64,000 bases of DNA from Chloroflexota bacterium (GTDB lineage: Bacteria; Chloroflexota; Anaerolineae; JAAEKA01), in contig JAYELL010000013.1 of NCBI GenBank assembly GCA_034717495.1, positions 41,904-105,903 on the forward strand. Reading direction: 5' to 3'. The notes beneath the pieces were generated by a model. The model was not told the DNA's origin. It ran no database searches and saw only the letters and a program-made list of their open reading frames with translations. Every line of letters starts with the position of its first letter. The first letter of the stretch is position 1. Positions 8,106 through 17,908 of the stretch are shown here, piece by piece. A program made the translations under genes and the position numbers.

Positions 8106-10106
8106 ATGTCTACATCCACCCGTCGCAGTTTGTTGCTTGTTAGCAGCCTGCTGCTCATTTTTAGTATGCTATTGACCGCATGTGCCGTCCCTGCGGCTCC
8201 AGCTCCGGCGCCACCTGCGGAACAACCGGCCGTCGAAGAGCCTGCTGCAGAGAGCATGTACCAGGAAGCGCCAAAGCTGGCCGAGATGGTAGCAGCCGGC
8301 GAACTACCCTCAGTCGATGAACGCCTGCCCGGGGATGTTCTCGTGCAGGACGTCGCCGACGAGATCGGCACCTATGGTGGTACGCTTCGCCGTGCCTTCC
8401 TTGGACCATCCGATCACAACAACTACACCCGCCTGAGCTACGATGCCCTGGCACGCTTCTCACCCGACGGCGGCCAGGTGATCCCTCATGTCGCCAAGGG
8501 CTGGGAGTCCAACGACAACTTCACCGAGTGGACCGTCTCCCTTCGCAAGGGCATGAAATGGTCGGACGGAGAGCCCTTCTCAGCCGACGACATCATGTTC
8601 TGGTACGAGAACATCCTCCAGAACGAGGATCTGATGCCCAATGTGCCGCTCTGGATGCAGAACGCGGATGGCTCGACCGTCAAGGTAGAGAAGTTGGACG
8701 ACAACACCGTTAAGTGGACCTACGCAGAGGCCAACACCGCCTTCCCGCTTAACATCGCCAACATGGATGGCGCCGACAAGTCGATTGCACTCCTGGCTTA
8801 CGCGCCTGCCCATTACCTGAAGCAATTCCACCCGGCCTTTGCCGATGAGGCGGAATTGCAGGCCAGGGTCGAGGAGCGTGGATTCGAGACTTGGATTGAA
8901 CTGTTCCAGGTCGAAGCCTTGCCGCATGTTAGCGGGAATCGACCCAGCACTGCCGCCTGGGTGCCCGTGGGCGGCTCTACAGTTTCCGACCAGGTTTTCA
9001 GGCTGAAGCGCAATCCCTACTACTTTGCTGTGGATGGCGAGGGCAATCAGTTGCCATACATCGACGAAGTAACCTTCACCTTCTTCGCGGACAAGGAAGC
9101 GCTGAACCTGGCCGCGGTGGGAGGCGAGATCGACTTGCAGGGCCGCCACATCAACATGAGCAGCTATCCCGTGCTCAAGGAAAACGAGGACAAAGGTAAC
9201 TATCATGTGGTTACCTGGCCGACCTTTGGCGGCTCCGATGCGGTACTGATGTTCAACCAGACCTACCAGAACGACCCGGCAATCGGCGAGATCCTGCAGA
9301 ACCGGGACTTCCGCATCGCTCTCTCCCACGCCATCGACCGTAACGCTATCAAGGAATCGGCTTTCCTTGGTCTTGGTGAGGCCCGCCAGCCCGTACCCTC
9401 GCCCGGTCATCCTTTCTATCCTGGCGATGAGCACGCCTTCAAGTACACCGAACTTGATATGGACACAGCCAATGAGTTGCTGGATGGTATTGGTCTGACG
9501 GAGCGGGATTCCAATGGCTTCCGGCTGCTTCCCAATGGCGAACCCCTGGACATCGAGATCCAGGTAATCCCTGCCTTTGGCAACTGGGCCGACGTCGGCC
9601 AGATTGTCGTCGACAACTGGGGAAAGGTCGGGGTCAAGGCGCACATCGAGATTCGCGAGCGAGCGCAAGGCTTCCAGATGCGCGACACCAACGACTTGAT
9701 GGTCGAGATCTGGAACGAGGACTCAACGCCCTTCCCCTTCAGCGGCCAGCCCAAGATGGATCCCCGCAGTACGGTGGCCCTGACCTTCGCTCCGCTGGTC
9801 CGTAAGTGGTATCAGACCGGTGGCGAAGAGGGTGTGGAACCTACGCCCGAGATCGCCAAGATCGTCGAGATCATCGACGAGGGCAAGATCTCCGGGCCGG
9901 AGCGGCAGGTTGAACTGGCTCAGGAACTGTTCAGACTATGGACGGACAACGTCTGGGAGATCGGCACAGTAGGCCTGACGCCCATGATCCAGGGTGTGCT
10001 GGTTGTCAACGACAACATGCGCAATGTCCCCGACACGGCCGGCAACACCTGGCCGCTGCGCACGCCCGGCAACACCCGTCCGGAGCAGTACTTCTACGCC
10101 CAGTAA
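8106..10106 (+). CDS. ABC transporter family-5 substrate-binding lipoprotein
   Basis: 666 residues. A lipoprotein signal peptide ends at the lipobox LLTAC (Cys26), followed by a Pro/Ala/Glu-rich linker and an extracellular solute-binding family 5 domain (LRKGMKWSDGEPFSADDI and the dipeptide/oligopeptide-binding fold). A strong GAGGAGGAG ribosome site precedes ATG. It is first in a five-gene importer with two permeases and two ATPases. Family-5 proteins bind peptides or nickel, but in Thermotogae and Chloroflexota many bind oligosaccharides. The surrounding sulfatase, NagA/B and uronate genes make an oligosaccharide ligand more likely here (inference). Confidence 0.88.
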   Translation: MSTSTRRSLLLVSSLLLIFSMLLTACAVPAAPAPAPPAEQPAVEEPAAESMYQEAPKLAEMVAAGELPSVDERLPGDVLVQDVADEIGTYGGTLRRAFLGPSDHNNYTRLSYDALARFSPDGGQVIPHVAKGWESNDNFTEWTVSLRKGMKWSDGEPFSADDIMFWYENILQNEDLMPNVPLWMQNADGSTVKVEKLDDNTVKWTYAEANTAFPLNIANMDGADKSIALLAYAPAHYLKQFHPAFADEAELQARVEERGFETWIELFQVEALPHVSGNRPSTAAWVPVGGSTVSDQVFRLKRNPYYFAVDGEGNQLPYIDEVTFTFFADKEALNLAAVGGEIDLQGRHINMSSYPVLKENEDKGNYHVVTWPTFGGSDAVLMFNQTYQNDPAIGEILQNRDFRIALSHAIDRNAIKESAFLGLGEARQPVPSPGHPFYPGDEHAFKYTELDMDTANELLDGIGLTERDSNGFRLLPNGEPLDIEIQVIPAFGNWADVGQIVVDNWGKVGVKAHIEIRERAQGFQMRDTNDLMVEIWNEDSTPFPFSGQPKMDPRSTVALTFAPLVRKWYQTGGEEGVEPTPEIAKIVEIIDEGKISGPERQVELAQELFRLWTDNVWEIGTVGLTPMIQGVLVVNDNMRNVPDTAGNTWPLRTPGNTRPEQYFYAQ

Positions 10107-10166
10107 TACTCGCCAAGTGACTGCCATCTTCCGAGGTGATAGCTACTCTTGAAATTTGCTTTCTCT

Positions 10167-10212
10167 CCACGTGTGCAGAAAGCCCCGATTTCTGCACACG
10201 TGGTCCCTTTTT
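10167..10212 (+). terminator. Intra-operon hairpin between binding protein and permease
   Basis: A perfect 15-bp stem (CCACGTGTGCAGAAA, 10167-10181, with its complement at 10189-10203) encloses a 7-nt loop and is followed by TCCCTTTTT. It resembles a leaky intrinsic terminator or 3'-stabilising hairpin, which would let binding-protein mRNA exceed that of the permeases. The hairpin ends only 20 nt before the permease start. Confidence 0.7.
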
Positions 10213-10223
10213 GAGGTGAGCAT

Positions 10224-11207
10224 ATGCTCCAGTACATCGCAAAGCGACTGTTGCTCCTGCCGGTACTGCTCTTCATCTTCTCAGTGTTTGCCTTTATTAT
10301 CATCCAGGCTCCGCCGGGCGATTTTGTGACCGGCTATATTGCAGAACTGGCAGCCTCCGGTTCAGCCGTTGAGCAGGAGCAAATCGATGCATTGCGGGAG
10401 CTGTATGGTCTGAATCAACCGGCCTATGTTCAGTACTACAAGTGGATGGGGCGCATCCTGTCGGGCGATTTAGGTGTCTCACTGGACTGGCAGAAACCGA
10501 TCTCTGAGTTGATCGGTGAGCGTCTGACCCTGACCGTGTTGCTCGGTCTGTTCACTTTTGCCTTTACCTGGGCCCTGGCCATCCCCATCGGCATTCTATC
10601 CGCCACGCGCCAGTATTCATTCTTTGATTATTTTTTTACCGTCTTTAACTATTTCGGCGTAGCGACCCCCACTTTTATGACCGCCCTGGTGCTCATGTGG
10701 CTGGCCTTCTCCTGGTTTGGCGTCAGCGTCACCGGCCTGTTCTCGGCAGAGTACGTCGACGCGCCCTGGACCACCGCACGCGTGTGGGATATGCTTAAGC
10801 ACATGTGGCTGCCCATGGTCATCCTGGGCCTGGACGGCACGGCACGGCTGGCTCGTATCATGCGAGCCAATCTGTTGGACGAACTCAACAAGCCCTACAT
10901 GGAAATGGCTCGAGCCAAAGGGATGTCCGAATGGCGGCTGGTGATGAAATACCCGGTGCGCCTGGCCCTTAACCCATTGATCAGCACCATTGGCTGGTAT
11001 CTGCCCCTTATTTTCTCCGGCAGCGTGATTGTAGCCACGGTGTTGAATCTTCCCACTATCGGGCCCCTATTGCTGAGATCCCTGACCAACCAGGATATGT
11101 TCCTGGCCGGCACTATTGTCCTGATCTACTGTTCTCTGGCCATCATCGGTACTCTCATTTCTGACATCCTGTTGGCCTGGCTTGATCCACGCATTCGTAT
11201 GGAATAG
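10224..11207 (+). CDS. ABC transporter permease, DppB/OppB type
   Basis: 327 residues with about six hydrophobic membrane segments. An N-terminal TM (LLLLPVLLFIFSVFAFIII) precedes the periplasmic segment that carries QIDALRELYGLNQPAYVQYYKWM, typical of OppB/DppB. The EAA-like cytoplasmic loop reads KPYMEMARAKGMSEWRLVMK. TTGAGGTGAG supplies the ribosome site. It partners the following DppC-type permease. Confidence 0.9.
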   Translation: MLQYIAKRLLLLPVLLFIFSVFAFIIIQAPPGDFVTGYIAELAASGSAVEQEQIDALRELYGLNQPAYVQYYKWMGRILSGDLGVSLDWQKPISELIGERLTLTVLLGLFTFAFTWALAIPIGILSATRQYSFFDYFFTVFNYFGVATPTFMTALVLMWLAFSWFGVSVTGLFSAEYVDAPWTTARVWDMLKHMWLPMVILGLDGTARLARIMRANLLDELNKPYMEMARAKGMSEWRLVMKYPVRLALNPLISTIGWYLPLIFSGSVIVATVLNLPTIGPLLLRSLTNQDMFLAGTIVLIYCSLAIIGTLISDILLAWLDPRIRME

Positions 11208-11253
11208 CCTGCCCAGGTGAAATCGTGTTGACGCAAAACCTTCTTTGAGATCT

Positions 11254-12450
11254 ATGCCAACAAGTTCAGATCCTCAGCCCACTACCTCTTTGGGCGACGA
11301 TGTAATTCCAGAACCGATCGGTGAGCCGCCTGCTGATGTCTTGCCCAATCTGGCAGACGAACCCGATTCTGTTTACGTTGCAGCCAACTGGCAGTTGGTC
11401 TGGTGGCGGTTCAAGAAACACAAGTTGGCTATGGTGAGCGGCGTGATTGTCATTCTGATCGCCATTGTAGCCATTATGCCGGGTTTCTTCAGCACCCAGG
11501 ATCCTCACGAGCCTGATGCCACTCAGTTATTCATTCCTCCCCAACGCCTGCGTTTTTTTGATGATGGCAGGCTTCAGCTCTACGTCTATGATGTTGTTGG
11601 CAAACGGAATCCCGAGACATTGCGCATGGAATGGCAGACCGATTACGAAAACAAGGTCTATTTGCAATTCTTCGCCACAGGTTTTTCCCATGAGATTCTT
11701 GGCCTGATCGAGAGCGACCTTCATTTCATAGGCCCAGCTGACCCGGAGGCCGAGGAAAGCTTTCACCTGTTGGGAACCGATCGATTGGGCCGGGATCAGT
11801 GGTCGCGTTTGATGTTTGGTACCCGCACATCGCTCTCCATCGGACTGATCGCGGTCGCAATCAGTACGGTCCTGGGTATTGTTTTGGGCGGCATATCAGG
11901 CTATTTTGGTGGCACTGTCGACATGATTATCCAGCGCTTGATCGAGATATTGCAGTCCCTGCCGGCGATTCCAATCTGGCTGGCGCTCTCTGCAGCTCTA
12001 CCGCGCACCTGGTCTGTGGAGCGGACTTATTTCGCTATCACTATCATTCTGGCCCTGCTGGGCTGGACAACCCTGGCCCGTGAGATCCGTGGGCGATTCC
12101 TCTCCTTGCGCGAGGAGGATTTTGTAGTCGCGGCCAAGTTGTCCGGATCGTCGGAGGCGCGTGTGGTATTTCGCCACATGATGCCGACCATGTACAGCCA
12201 TATCATTGCGGCTGTCACATTGGCCATCCCGGTGATGATCATCAGCGAAACCTTCCTGAGTTTCCTGGGATTGGGATTGCGACCGCCGGCTATCAGCTGG
12301 GGTGTGTTGCTTCAGGAGGCCCAGAACCTTCAATCGATCGCCCTGGCACCGTGGCTTTTATTGCCTGGTTTGGCCGTGATTATCACTGTGCTCACCCTGA
12401 ATATCATGGGAGACGGCCTACGGGATGCTTCAGATCCCTATAGTCATTAG
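11254..12450 (+). CDS. ABC transporter permease, DppC/OppC type
   Basis: 398 residues from ATG 11254 (a TTG nine bases upstream is less likely). An N-terminal cytoplasmic tail of about 55 residues and one TM (AMVSGVIVILIAIVAIMPGFF) precede a large extracytoplasmic insert. The BPD transport domain includes LLGTDRLGRDQWSRLMFGTRTS and the EAA loop EEDFVVAAKLSGSSEARVVF, both characteristic of DppC/OppC. The insert after TM1 (about residues 90-165) is longer than in peptide-type DppC and could relate to a larger ligand. Confidence 0.9.
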   Translation: MPTSSDPQPTTSLGDDVIPEPIGEPPADVLPNLADEPDSVYVAANWQLVWWRFKKHKLAMVSGVIVILIAIVAIMPGFFSTQDPHEPDATQLFIPPQRLRFFDDGRLQLYVYDVVGKRNPETLRMEWQTDYENKVYLQFFATGFSHEILGLIESDLHFIGPADPEAEESFHLLGTDRLGRDQWSRLMFGTRTSLSIGLIAVAISTVLGIVLGGISGYFGGTVDMIIQRLIEILQSLPAIPIWLALSAALPRTWSVERTYFAITIILALLGWTTLAREIRGRFLSLREEDFVVAAKLSGSSEARVVFRHMMPTMYSHIIAAVTLAIPVMIISETFLSFLGLGLRPPAISWGVLLQEAQNLQSIALAPWLLLPGLAVIITVLTLNIMGDGLRDASDPYSH

Positions 12451-12540
12451 ACAGTGGATGGCGTTCAGTGGTGAGCTGGATCAACCATCCACTGACCACT
12501 ACTCACTACCCACTGACCCTTACCTACTGATTAACTACTC
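12451..12540 (+). repeat. Low-complexity spacer with inverted and direct repeats
   Basis: CAGTGGATGG (12452-12461) is repeated inverted at 12485-12494 with a 23-nt loop, followed by degenerate direct repeats of CACTGACC/CACTACC up to the next start codon. No T-run follows, so it is not a standard terminator. Its composition resembles spacers elsewhere in this window. Confidence 0.6.
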
Positions 12541-13590
12541 ATGGACAACGAAAAAGAACCGCTTCTCTCGGTCCGCAATCTAAAAACCTACTTCATGATG
12601 GATGAAGGCACGGCCAAGGCTGTGGACGGCGTCAGTTTCGACGTCTACCGCGGCCAGGTGGTGGGCATCGTGGGCGAAAGTGGATGCGGTAAGAGCGTCA
12701 CTATCAAATCGGTGCTTCGTATCGTGCAAAAACCGGGCGAGATCGTTGACGGCGAGATATTGTTCCGCCATCAGGAGTCGGACGGACATGGCGGATTCTT
12801 CTCCCAGACCGAGATCGTAGACATGGCGCAGATGGATCCGCAAGGCAAGGAGATACGTTCCATCCGGGGCGGAGAGATCGCGTTGATACCACAAGAGCCC
12901 ATGGCTGCGTTCAGCCCGGTGCATACGATCGGTAACCAGATCGTGGAAGCTATCCGTTTGCACATGGATGTCAATGAGAAGGAAGCGGAACGTATCGCCG
13001 TCGAGCGTCTGCGAGAGGTCGGCGTTCCTGCCCCGGAGCAACGGCTCGAATCCTATTCCTGGGAGTTGAGCGGTGGGCTGCGCCAACGCGCCATGATAGC
13101 GATGGCCTTGTCCTGCAATCCCAAGTTGCTGATTGCGGATGAGCCCACTACCGCCATTGACGTGACTACCCAGGCCCAGGTTCTGAAACTGCTTCGCGGA
13201 CTGCAGCAAGAACATGATATGTCCATAATCTTCATCACCCACGACCTGGGTGTCATTGCCCAGATTGCTGATTTCGTGGTAGTGATGTACCTGGGGCGGG
13301 TTGTCGAAACGGGGCCGGTGGATGATATTTTTCACAACCCGCAGCATCCATATACCAGGGCATTGCTTGAGTCGATTCCTACCGTTCATTCCGAATCAAA
13401 AGAGTTCTTGCCGACGATCGAAGGGTCGATTCCCCACCCGTTCCAGAGGCCGGATGGCTGCCCCTTCTATCCTCGTTGCACCTCATTTATGCCGGGCACC
13501 TGTGATAAGGGGACGCCCAGACTTTTGCCCGTCAACCAGAGTCAATCGGCCAGTTGCTTCCTCTACCACGAACTGTCGGAGCAAGTGTAG
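12541..13590 (+). CDS. ABC transporter ATP-binding protein, DppD/OppD type
   Basis: 349 residues. Walker [10 protein letters not shown]-loop [11 protein letters not shown], signature LSGGLRQR, Walker [14 protein letters not shown]-loop FITHDL. The C-terminal oligopeptide-transporter domain has the Cys pattern [15 protein letters not shown], which in relatives binds an iron-sulfur cluster. The insert around residues 75-110 ([16 protein letters not shown]...) is longer than in E. coli OppD. The ribosome site is weak and lies in the repeat-rich spacer. Confidence 0.92.
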   Translation: MDNEKEPLLSVRNLKTYFMMDEGTAKAVDGVSFDVYRGQVVGIVGESGCGKSVTIKSVLRIVQKPGEIVDGEILFRHQESDGHGGFFSQTEIVDMAQMDPQGKEIRSIRGGEIALIPQEPMAAFSPVHTIGNQIVEAIRLHMDVNEKEAERIAVERLREVGVPAPEQRLESYSWELSGGLRQRAMIAMALSCNPKLLIADEPTTAIDVTTQAQVLKLLRGLQQEHDMSIIFITHDLGVIAQIADFVVVMYLGRVVETGPVDDIFHNPQHPYTRALLESIPTVHSESKEFLPTIEGSIPHPFQRPDGCPFYPRCTSFMPGTCDKGTPRLLPVNQSQSASCFLYHELSEQV

Positions 13591-13747
13591 GAATTGGGCC
13601 AGGCCGATCGGGCCTGCCAGAAGGTTGATCTCCGAGAATGGTTGATTTTTGGCCGACAAACTCAGGGTACGTAAAAAAGCTGTGCTACCTGGTTAAGACC
13701 ACGTATGACAAGCCATACTCGATCAATTGATTATCTGCTGAAGAGAC

Positions 13748-14797
13748 ATGTCAATTAACAATCCCAGTGAAAAAAAGCCGGTACTTCTGGAAGCCAAGGG
13801 CCTCAAGAAGTACTTTCCTATCAAGAAGGGTTTCTTCAAACGGCTCGTGGGCTACGTGCGGGCGGTTGACGACATAGACTTTTTCATCAACGAAGGTGAA
13901 ACCCTGGGCCTGGTAGGTGAGAGCGGCTGCGGCAAGACCACGACGGCGCGGTGCATTCTGCGCGCCATCGAACCTACCGAAGGACAGTTGCTCTTTCGCA
14001 CTGCATCAGGGGATGTAGTGGACATCGCCGTACTGCCTGAAAAAGAGATGAGAGTGTTGCGGGCCGAGATGCAGATGATCTTTCAGGACCCCTATGCATC
14101 GTTGAATCCCCGCATGAATCTCTTTGATATCGTCGGCGAGCCGCTTTTTGTTATCGACGGTATGACCGATCGCGAGGAGCGCACAGCACGGGTGGCAGAG
14201 TTGCTCCAACTGGTGGGGCTGCGGCCTGAGTATATGCAACGCTTTCCTCACGCCTTCAGTGGCGGTCAGAGACAGCGTATTGTCATTGCCCGCGCGCTGG
14301 CCTTGAACCCCCGCCTGGTGGTGGCCGATGAGCCTGTCTCGGCTCTGGATGTCTCGGTACAAGCGCAGGTGTTGAACCTGATGCTCGATCTACAACGGAA
14401 ACTCAACCTGACCTACCTGTTTGTTGCCCATGATCTTAGCGTAGTCAAGCACATCAGCGACCGGGTCGCAGTCATGTATGTAGGCAAGATCGTCGAGATC
14501 GCGCCAACTATCAGCCTGTTTTACTTTCCGAAGCATCCTTACACGGCCGCATTGATGGCGGCAGTGCCTGTAGCTGACCCTCGCATCCGCTCAGCCATGA
14601 CTCCTCTGGAGGGAGATGTGCCCAGTCCGGCCAACCCACCGTCGGGTTGTTATTTCCATCCCCGTTGTTCCTACGCGATCGATATCTGCTCCACCGAAGC
14701 TCCGGTCCTGGAGGAGATTATGCCTGACCACTATGTCAGTTGCCACCGGGCTGCCGAGTTGGACCTCGCTGGTGTCGATGAACTACCCAGCGCCTGA
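13748..14797 (+). CDS. ABC transporter ATP-binding protein, DppF/OppF type
   Basis: 349 residues. Walker [13 protein letters not shown], signature FSGGQRQR, Walker [14 protein letters not shown]-loop VAHDLSVV and the C-terminal oligo_HPY domain with [14 protein letters not shown]. An insert after Walker A ([20 protein letters not shown]) is a common OppF feature. The 157-nt gap upstream carries no gene. It is the last importer gene and the UroD-like gene follows after 48 nt. Confidence 0.92.
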   Translation: MSINNPSEKKPVLLEAKGLKKYFPIKKGFFKRLVGYVRAVDDIDFFINEGETLGLVGESGCGKTTTARCILRAIEPTEGQLLFRTASGDVVDIAVLPEKEMRVLRAEMQMIFQDPYASLNPRMNLFDIVGEPLFVIDGMTDREERTARVAELLQLVGLRPEYMQRFPHAFSGGQRQRIVIARALALNPRLVVADEPVSALDVSVQAQVLNLMLDLQRKLNLTYLFVAHDLSVVKHISDRVAVMYVGKIVEIAPTISLFYFPKHPYTAALMAAVPVADPRIRSAMTPLEGDVPSPANPPSGCYFHPRCSYAIDICSTEAPVLEEIMPDHYVSCHRAAELDLAGVDELPSA

Positions 14798-14845
14798 TCC
14801 AGTTTCACAACGAAAACCCTGCAAGCAGAATTTCGAGAGGACACC

Positions 14846-16012
14846 ATGAACGGACGAGAGCGAATCCTGGCAGCATTTCACGGCAGACAACCCGATTTTG
14901 TTCCCTTCGCACCCAATATCTATCAGTGGTTTTTTGTGAACCACCGGCAAGGTACACTGCCTGTTGAAGTGGCTGATGCCATGCATCCATTCGATGTGTT
15001 GCGCCAATTAGGTGCGGATATTCTGGCGCGATGGGACGCACAGGGGTTGACGAGAGCAGTTTACTCGGATGGTGAATTCACAGAGGAATGGTCAGGTGAG
15101 ACCGAATGGAACCAGCCGATGGTGACCGCGTTCAATACATACCCTCCCCGCTGCACAGAATGCCGTCGCACCTTCAGGTCACCTCATGGCACGTTGACCA
15201 ACAGATGGTTCTTTAGCGATCAGGCCGTCGCCGACTTCGAGACCGATCATTGGTGGACCAGCTGGGATCAGTACGAGGCTATCCGTTTCATGTTGGAGGC
15301 CAGGGACTATGTTTTCGACGCCGACAAGTTCGATATATTGGTGGAACAGGTGGCTGATGACGGTGTTTTCATGGTAAATCTCACCGAGGTGCCGCTGAAG
15401 ACATTGCACTGGCTGGCAGGCGCTCAGAATGCCACCTATTTTCTGATAGACCATCCGGCAGAGATGCAAGTGCTTGCCCAAATCCAAAAAGAGAAAGTCC
15501 TGGATTTGCTGGAGCGTATCGTCGATCATCCAAGTGCAGAGATCTTCATAACCCACGACAACCTGGACACGGCCTTCTTCCCACCCTATTTCTACAAGAC
15601 ATATTGCCAGGACTTTTTTACTGAGGTGGCCGAGATCGTCCATAGTCGAGGAAAGATTTTTGTCTCTCATGCTTGTGGACGCTCGCGGAAGCTATTGCCG
15701 CTGGTGGGACAGTCCAGGATCGACTGCCTGGAAGGCATCACACCGCCGCCTGCTGGTGACGTGCAATTGGGCGAGGTGCGCGAGATGGTGGGCTACGACA
15801 ACTTCACTGTCAACGGCGGCATGGATGCCGCGCGGCAGGAAATTGGGCAGGACGCGGAGGAACAGCTCCACGCCTATACTAGCGATCTGTTTGAGTCGAT
15901 GGGCGACAAGCGGCATTTCATCTATGCATCAAGTTGCAACACCTCACCACTGACACCCTGGCGAAATCTGATGTTTCTCCGCGACGCGGCAAGAGCGTAC
16001 GGTCAACTCTAA
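14846..16012 (+). CDS. UroD-superfamily, corrinoid-methyltransferase-like protein (UroD-like 2)
   Basis: 388 residues. The start (MNGRERILAAFHGRQPDFVPF) is the standard N-terminus of UroD-like proteins. It carries the zinc-site signature of methylcobamide:CoM methyltransferase relatives: His275-x-Cys277 in HACGRSRKLLPL and Cys364 in SSCNTSPLTPWRNL. That favours methyl transfer or another Zn-thiolate chemistry over porphyrin decarboxylation. No corrinoid protein or heme gene is nearby. GAGAGGACACC precedes ATG. The context (importer upstream, AhpD-like and sugar enzymes downstream) suggests a sugar-related role; demethylation of O-methyl sugars is one possibility (inference). Confidence 0.82.
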   Translation: MNGRERILAAFHGRQPDFVPFAPNIYQWFFVNHRQGTLPVEVADAMHPFDVLRQLGADILARWDAQGLTRAVYSDGEFTEEWSGETEWNQPMVTAFNTYPPRCTECRRTFRSPHGTLTNRWFFSDQAVADFETDHWWTSWDQYEAIRFMLEARDYVFDADKFDILVEQVADDGVFMVNLTEVPLKTLHWLAGAQNATYFLIDHPAEMQVLAQIQKEKVLDLLERIVDHPSAEIFITHDNLDTAFFPPYFYKTYCQDFFTEVAEIVHSRGKIFVSHACGRSRKLLPLVGQSRIDCLEGITPPPAGDVQLGEVREMVGYDNFTVNGGMDAARQEIGQDAEEQLHAYTSDLFESMGDKRHFIYASSCNTSPLTPWRNLMFLRDAARAYGQL

Positions 16013-16089
16013 CAGAGGTTGCGACATTCACGCGCTGTGCAGCCAGAAAAACCATGCGTGGTACACGAAGAATCAGAAGGAGAACCATA

Positions 16090-16443
16090 ATGGCCAAGAA
16101 CTATCCGGAAATATTTGAACACCTGCAGAAGAATATGGGCAAGTTCAGCGAGGACCTGGCGGGGCCTATGCGCGGCTTTGGCGTTCTACACAGAAACGCC
16201 GTGGCTGATGGCGCGCTAAGCACCAAAACCAAGGAGTTGATCGCCCTCAGTATTGCCATCTCGGTGCGCTGTGATGGCTGTATTTCCTTTCACGTACACG
16301 GTGCCCTTGAAGCGGGTGCAACCAGAGAAGAGATCCTGGAGACCATCGGCGTAGCCATTATGATGGGCGGTGGACCGGCCGTGATGTATGGTGTTGACGC
16401 CATGGAGGCAGTGGATCAATTCCTGGCGGCCGACGCTTTGTAG
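16090..16443 (+). CDS. Carboxymuconolactone decarboxylase/AhpD-like protein
   Basis: 117 residues from ATG 16090, preceded by AGAAGGAGAACC. The signature RCDGCISFHVHGALEAGATREEI contains the AhpD-type Cys61-x2-Cys64-x3-His68 redox site. Small members of this family act as peroxidase or disulfide reductants, or have no known role. It lies between a UroD-like gene and a cupin remnant in the sugar operon. A protective or thiol-linked role is an inference. Confidence 0.88.
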   Translation: MAKNYPEIFEHLQKNMGKFSEDLAGPMRGFGVLHRNAVADGALSTKTKELIALSIAISVRCDGCISFHVHGALEAGATREEILETIGVAIMMGGGPAVMYGVDAMEAVDQFLAADAL

Positions 16444-16481
16444 TTATCTCGATACCTTCCTAACCACAGGGACAACGTGAC

Positions 16482-16667
16482 ATGAAATACGTCTTTGAAA
16501 CCGAGAAACCACGCCGTTACCGCTTTCCGACCCATACCAACTATCTTGTGATGGATCGTTCCGAGGCTACCACCAGCGAGGTCTTCATCGTGGAGATCGC
16601 ACCGGGCGAGGCGCCGCCACTGCACCAGCACGATGACATGGAGCAGGTTTTCTACGTGACCGGATAG
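16482..16667 (+). pseudogene. Truncated cupin-2 domain protein
   Basis: 61 codons end in TAG just after cupin motif 1 (GEAPPLHQHDDMEQVFYVTG; two His and one Glu metal ligands). Cupins of this type need motif 2 some 15-20 residues later and are usually about 110 residues long. Here the next gene begins 9 nt after the stop, so the second half is gone rather than frameshifted. It is either a pseudogene or an unusual mini-cupin. Confidence 0.65.
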
Positions 16668-16675
16668 GATCGCAC

Positions 16676-17899
16676 ATGTTACCAATCGACGTTCGTTTTG
16701 TGGATCTGCTGGCCATCTATCGAGCCGAGTTGCTCCAACGGGTCGTGCCCTTCTGGTTGGATCACGCCATCGATCATGAATACGGCGGGATTCTCACCTG
16801 CATTGGCGACGACGGACGGATATTGAGCAGAGACAAATACATGTGGTCGCAGTTGCGCGCTATCTGGACCTTCTCTGCCCTGTTCAATCGAATCGAAGCC
16901 AACGCCGGGTGGCTCGATGTCGCCCGGCATATCTTCGATTTCGCGAAGCGATATGGCCGCGACGATCAGGGTCGCTGGGTGTTCGCCGTGGACAAAGAGG
17001 GCAATATCCTGCAGGACGCCAACAGCATTTACGCCGATGGCTTTGCCATCTACGGGCTGACCGAATATGCCCGCGCCACGGGGGACCAGGAGGCCATCGA
17101 TCTGGCCCTGGCTACCTACGACAATGTCCAGCGGCGCCTGGCCGTGCCCGGTTCCTACCAGACCGAGCCCTATCCCCTGCCTGAAGGGGTCAAAGCCCAC
17201 GGCGTGTCGATGATTTTTTCCCTGGTGTTTTTCGAACTGGCTTGTTTGCTGGATGACAAGGCCATTCTGACAGCAGCCCTCTACCACGCCGGCCAGGTGC
17301 TGGATGTCTATCGCCGCCCGGAGCGCCGGCAGCTTTTTGAGTTCACCCGGTTGGATGGCTCGCTCATTGATTCACCCCAAGGCCGCGCGATCGTGCCCGG
17401 TCATGCCATCGAGTCCATGTGGTTCATGGTCCACATTTTCCGCGAGCTGGGAGACGAGCAGCGCATTCGCCAGGCCATCGAGTGCATCAAGTGGCACGTC
17501 GAACTGGGCTGGGATGAAGAACAGGGCGGCCTGCTGCTGGCCCGTGACGCCGCAGGCAGCGAGCCCTGGTGGGCCTTCGCAGACAGCAAGCTCTGGTGGC
17601 CCCACACCGAGGCCCTCTATGCCCTGCTGCTGGCCCATGAGCACTCTGGCGAAGGATGGTGCCTGGATTGGTATCGCCAGGTCCATAATTATTCCTTTAG
17701 CCATTTTCCCGTGCGAAAATATGGCGAGTGGACCCAGAAACTGGACCGTCAGGGCCGGCCGTTTGCAGAAACCGTGGCGTTGCCGGTCAAGGACCCCTTT
17801 CACTTGCCCCGGGCGCTGATCTACGGTGTCGACGTGCTGGAACGATTGGCGGCGGCGCAAATGTCATCGGTAAACGGATCACCGATTACGGATAGCTGA
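16676..17899 (+). CDS. N-acylglucosamine 2-epimerase (AGE) family protein
   Basis: 407 residues with the (alpha/alpha)6-barrel pattern of AGE, YihS and cellobiose 2-epimerase: WSQLRAIWTFSALFNR, DANSIYADGFAIYGLTEYARATGD, HGVSMIFSLVFFELA, PGHAIESMWFM and a late KLWWPHTEALYALLLAHE. The His residues in PGHAIE and WWPHTE correspond to the catalytic pair. The substrate (GlcNAc/ManNAc, glucose/mannose or a disaccharide) cannot be read from sequence. The neighbouring nagA/nagB genes fit an aminosugar such as ManNAc. It begins 8 nt after the cupin remnant and is followed 9 nt later by a sulfatase, so it is translationally packed. Confidence 0.85.
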   Translation: MLPIDVRFVDLLAIYRAELLQRVVPFWLDHAIDHEYGGILTCIGDDGRILSRDKYMWSQLRAIWTFSALFNRIEANAGWLDVARHIFDFAKRYGRDDQGRWVFAVDKEGNILQDANSIYADGFAIYGLTEYARATGDQEAIDLALATYDNVQRRLAVPGSYQTEPYPLPEGVKAHGVSMIFSLVFFELACLLDDKAILTAALYHAGQVLDVYRRPERRQLFEFTRLDGSLIDSPQGRAIVPGHAIESMWFMVHIFRELGDEQRIRQAIECIKWHVELGWDEEQGGLLLARDAAGSEPWWAFADSKLWWPHTEALYALLLAHEHSGEGWCLDWYRQVHNYSFSHFPVRKYGEWTQKLDRQGRPFAETVALPVKDPFHLPRALIYGVDVLERLAAAQMSSVNGSPITDS

Positions 17900-17908
17900 T
17901 AATCGATC

